From Streptomyces atratus (lineage in GTDB: Bacteria > Actinomycetota > Actinomycetes > Streptomycetales > Streptomycetaceae): DNA of 64,000 nt. Both the position numbers and the translations under genes were made by a program. The stretch spans positions 441,813 to 505,812 of the forward strand of contig NZ_BMRN01000002.1 of assembly GCF_014648655.1 (NCBI RefSeq). Direction: 5' to 3'. Within the stretch, counting starts at the first letter, position 1; every line of letters starts with the position of its first letter. Under the pieces are notes generated by a model. That model searched no databases. It had not been told where the DNA came from and saw only the letters and a list, made by a program, of their open reading frames with translations. Shown in pieces: positions 62,764 to 64,000 of this stretch.

Positions 62764-62837
62764 GGGGCGGTAGCTCAGCCGGTTAGAGCAGCGGACTCAT
62801 AATCCGTCGGCCGTGGGTTCGAGTCCCACCCGCCCCA
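62764..62837 (+). tRNA. tRNA with CAT anticodon (elongator Met or lysidine-type Ile2)
   Basis: A 74-base cloverleaf. The acceptor GGGGCGG pairs with CCGCCCC, discriminator A. The loop CTCATAA gives anticodon CAT. It is not the initiator type, since the first pair is intact. ACTCATAATC and the GTCGGCCGTGG variable/T region resemble tRNA-Ile2, whose C34 is changed to lysidine, as much as elongator tRNA-Met, so the amino acid is uncertain. No CCA is encoded. Confidence 0.9.
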
Positions 62838-62887
62838 CTGCCGCTGTTCCCGGCAGAAACGTTGCGACCTGTGCATATGCAGGCGGC

Positions 62888-62916
62888 AGGGCCCCCACGG
62901 ATTCCGTGGGGGCCCT
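62888..62916 (+). terminator. Terminator after the CAT tRNA
   Basis: AGGGCCCCCACGG (62888-62900), loop ATT, CCGTGGGGGCCCT (62904-62916): a perfect 13-bp stem 50 bases after the tRNA. Confidence 0.85.
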
Positions 62917-63325
62917 CACCATAGCCCCGGACCAAGATCAAGTGTTTGCGCCGCGGCCCGGCGCGTCGCCGGTCGGTCCTCTCTCGCCGTCAGGGGTCTT
63001 GCGGGCAGGCCCGATTGTGCGTGACGGCGTGCGACCGCGAAGGGATCGTCAGGCCCTCGTCGGGCCCGTGTCGTCCTGCTTCAGGCTCTGGCGGTGAGCT
63101 TTGCTGTGGGCAAAGGTGTCCAGTGGCTGAAGGGCTGTCTGCGTCCTGGATCTGGAGGGTGTCCAGAGAGTCACTTATGACAACGCTCCGAAGGTTTGCG
63201 GTATTTCGCGACTTTTATCCGAATTACGGCTTGTACGAGTTGTTGGTCGTAGGGGGTAGTCGTAGTGTCGGAAGTGCCGCAGCAAGAGCAAGGAGCGGCG
63301 CAGATACCCTCCGAAGGAGACGAAG
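62917..63325. other. Intergenic region before the Gly-Tyr-Arg repeat gene
   Basis: 409 bases without a gene. The stretch 63160-63270 is clearly more AT-rich than the rest (for example TTTTATCCGAATTACGG) and is likely the promoter area of the repeat gene, but no hexamer pair with proper spacing stands out. No attachment-site duplicate of the tRNA end was noticed. Confidence 0.4.
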
Positions 63326-63535
63326 ATGAACGTACGCAGCATCTTCGACCACAGGGACCACGACGGTGATGGTGGACGCGGCGGTTACGGCCGTGGCGGA
63401 TACGGACGCGGCGGCTACGGCCGTGGCGGCTACGGACGCGGCGGCTACGGACGCGGCGGCTACGGACGCGGCGGCGGCGGTTACGGCCGTGGTGGCGGCG
63501 GCCGTGGTGGTGGCGGCGGCGGGTACGGTCGCTGA
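63326..63535 (+). CDS. Gly-Tyr-Arg repeat miniprotein
   Basis: A 69-residue protein with strong ribosome site AAGGAG 6 bases before ATG. After MNVRSIFDHRDHDGDGGR come six repeats of GGYGR, then GGGGYGR, GGGGR and a final GGGGGGYGR. More than half the residues are Gly; the rest are mostly Arg and Tyr. Such RGG/GRP-like low-complexity sequence binds RNA or promotes condensates in eukaryotes; in bacteria it is rare. The DNA repeat (15-bp units, about 63380-63530) may vary in number. No family known. Confidence 0.7.
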   Translation: MNVRSIFDHRDHDGDGGRGGYGRGGYGRGGYGRGGYGRGGYGRGGYGRGGGGYGRGGGGRGGGGGGYGR

Positions 63536-63555
63536 CCCGACATCCCTGACACCAT

Positions 63556-63610
63556 CCCCAAAACGAGGCAGGCTCGCGTTGCGGCGCGGGTCGGCCTCGC
63601 GGTTCTGGGG
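63556..63610 (+). terminator. Imperfect terminator after the repeat gene
   Basis: CCCCAAAACGAGGC (63556-63569) pairs with GCCTCGCGGTTCTGGGG (63594-63610) with a small bulge, 20 bases after the stop. Confidence 0.55.
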
Positions 63611-63663
63611 TCCGCGCCTATGGAGATGGTCCATAGTCCGAGCACCTCTGTGACGTGACGCCC

Positions 63664-64000
63664 ATGCGCCTTCGCAGCTCATCCCGGCGCCCAGCGCCCC
63701 CCGAAGAGACTTCTCAGGACTCGGTGACGGATGTCCCGATCCGCACGGATCCCGTCAGCATCGTCATGGCGTTCCGGCGCTTCTGGCCACTGACCAAGGG
63801 CGACCGGCGCTGGCTCATCCTCATCTTCCTGTGCGCCGTCCTGGCCGCCATCGCAGAGACCATCACGGTCCTGCTCTTCGCCAAACTCACCGACACCGCT
63901 CTGCAGACCGGCTCCGTCAGCGCCTTCTGGAAACCTGCCGGCCAGTGGGTCGTCGTGGCCGTCATCGGTGCGGTGGTGGGATATCTGGGCAACTCGCTCG
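63664..64000 (+). CDS. ABC exporter N-terminal membrane domain (partial, runs off the window)
   Basis: An open frame to the right edge. After a hydrophilic stretch, VSIVMAFRRFWPLTKGDRRW leads into the first helix (LILIFLCAVLAAIAETITVLLF), a loop (KLTDTALQTGSVSAFW) and the second helix (WVVVAVIGAVVGYLGNSL). This is the start of a type IV ABC exporter; the ATPase lies outside. ATG 63664 is the outer start. GTG 63724, with AGGA 4-5 bases upstream, may be the real one, giving a protein that begins VTDVPIRTDP. Confidence 0.8.
   Translation, partial: MRLRSSSRRPAPPEETSQDSVTDVPIRTDPVSIVMAFRRFWPLTKGDRRWLILIFLCAVLAAIAETITVLLFAKLTDTALQTGSVSAFWKPAGQWVVVAVIGAVVGYLGNSL

Noticed and set aside
62379..62837. 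Integrated element at the tRNA cluster
   Set aside because: No integrase, excisionase or duplicated tRNA 3' end was found on either side within the window.

Overview
The window is high-GC DNA from a Streptomyces chromosome. Nearly every position lies in a codon-biased gene. Gene content and order match, from memory, the Streptomyces coelicolor SCO2549-to-SCO2463 stretch: tricorn protease, phoH-ybeY-era, leuA, recO-uppS, zur-znuBCA, glyS, ppdK, a SoxR-target FMN reductase, dgt, dnaG and hrdA. It is therefore mostly core chromosome. No phage, integrase, IS element or CRISPR was seen.

Layout. 1-7.2 kb: tricorn protease, HIT protein, ribonuclease Z, adenosine/adenine deaminase and a convergent MFS exporter. 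7.5-16.1 kb: a PfkB sugar kinase, then the RNA-metabolism run phoH-ybeY-CNNM/CBS-YjbR, a cytidine-deaminase-fold protein without its zinc and catalytic residues, a WxL-type surface protein with its DUF916 membrane partner, and era. 16.3-20.7 kb: a cytosolic M4 protease with its emfourin inhibitor, leuA behind a leucine-rich leader peptide, and a TerB-like protein. 20.8-24.9 kb: an MMPL transporter with its own NarL-type two-component system. 24.9-31.3 kb: recO, uppS, the zinc operon znuA-znuC-znuB-zur with a visible Zur box, and glyS.

31.4-49.9 kb is the least conserved part. It holds gene remnants (a TetR tail, an MFS tail, two interrupted small genes), a 45-bp perfect palindrome, a DHA2 exporter, dusB, ppdK behind an unusual operator-rich leader, an ArsR-like regulator with a TTA codon, VOC, SDR and TauE proteins, a class F sortase next to a repeat-rich secreted membrane protein, a 6C-type small RNA, a class IV aminotransferase, the SoxR-box FMN reductase, cutA and a HAD phosphatase. 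50-64 kb returns to core genes: dgt, a ferredoxin-type reductase, dnaG, hrdA, a heterodimeric ABC exporter, an FGGY sugar kinase, two tRNA-Asn genes, one CAT-anticodon tRNA, a Gly-Tyr-Arg repeat miniprotein and the start of another ABC exporter.

How the genes work together. RNA and ribosome upkeep is prominent (RNase Z, YbeY, PhoH, Era, DusB, tRNAs, GlyS, DnaG, HrdA). Envelope work is done by UppS, the WxL/DUF916 pair, the sortase pair and several exporters. Metal and redox stress are handled by Zur-regulated zinc uptake, the SoxR-type promoter and CutA. The most promising candidates for poorly described biology are the sortase F locus, whose enzyme shows no Arg at the usual place and whose partner lacks LPXTG; the actinobacterial WxL/DUF916 pair inserted between ybeY and era; the deaminase pseudoenzyme; and the paired GCTCA-N2-TGAGC palindromes in front of ppdK. 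All calls were made by reading the sequence, with no database search.
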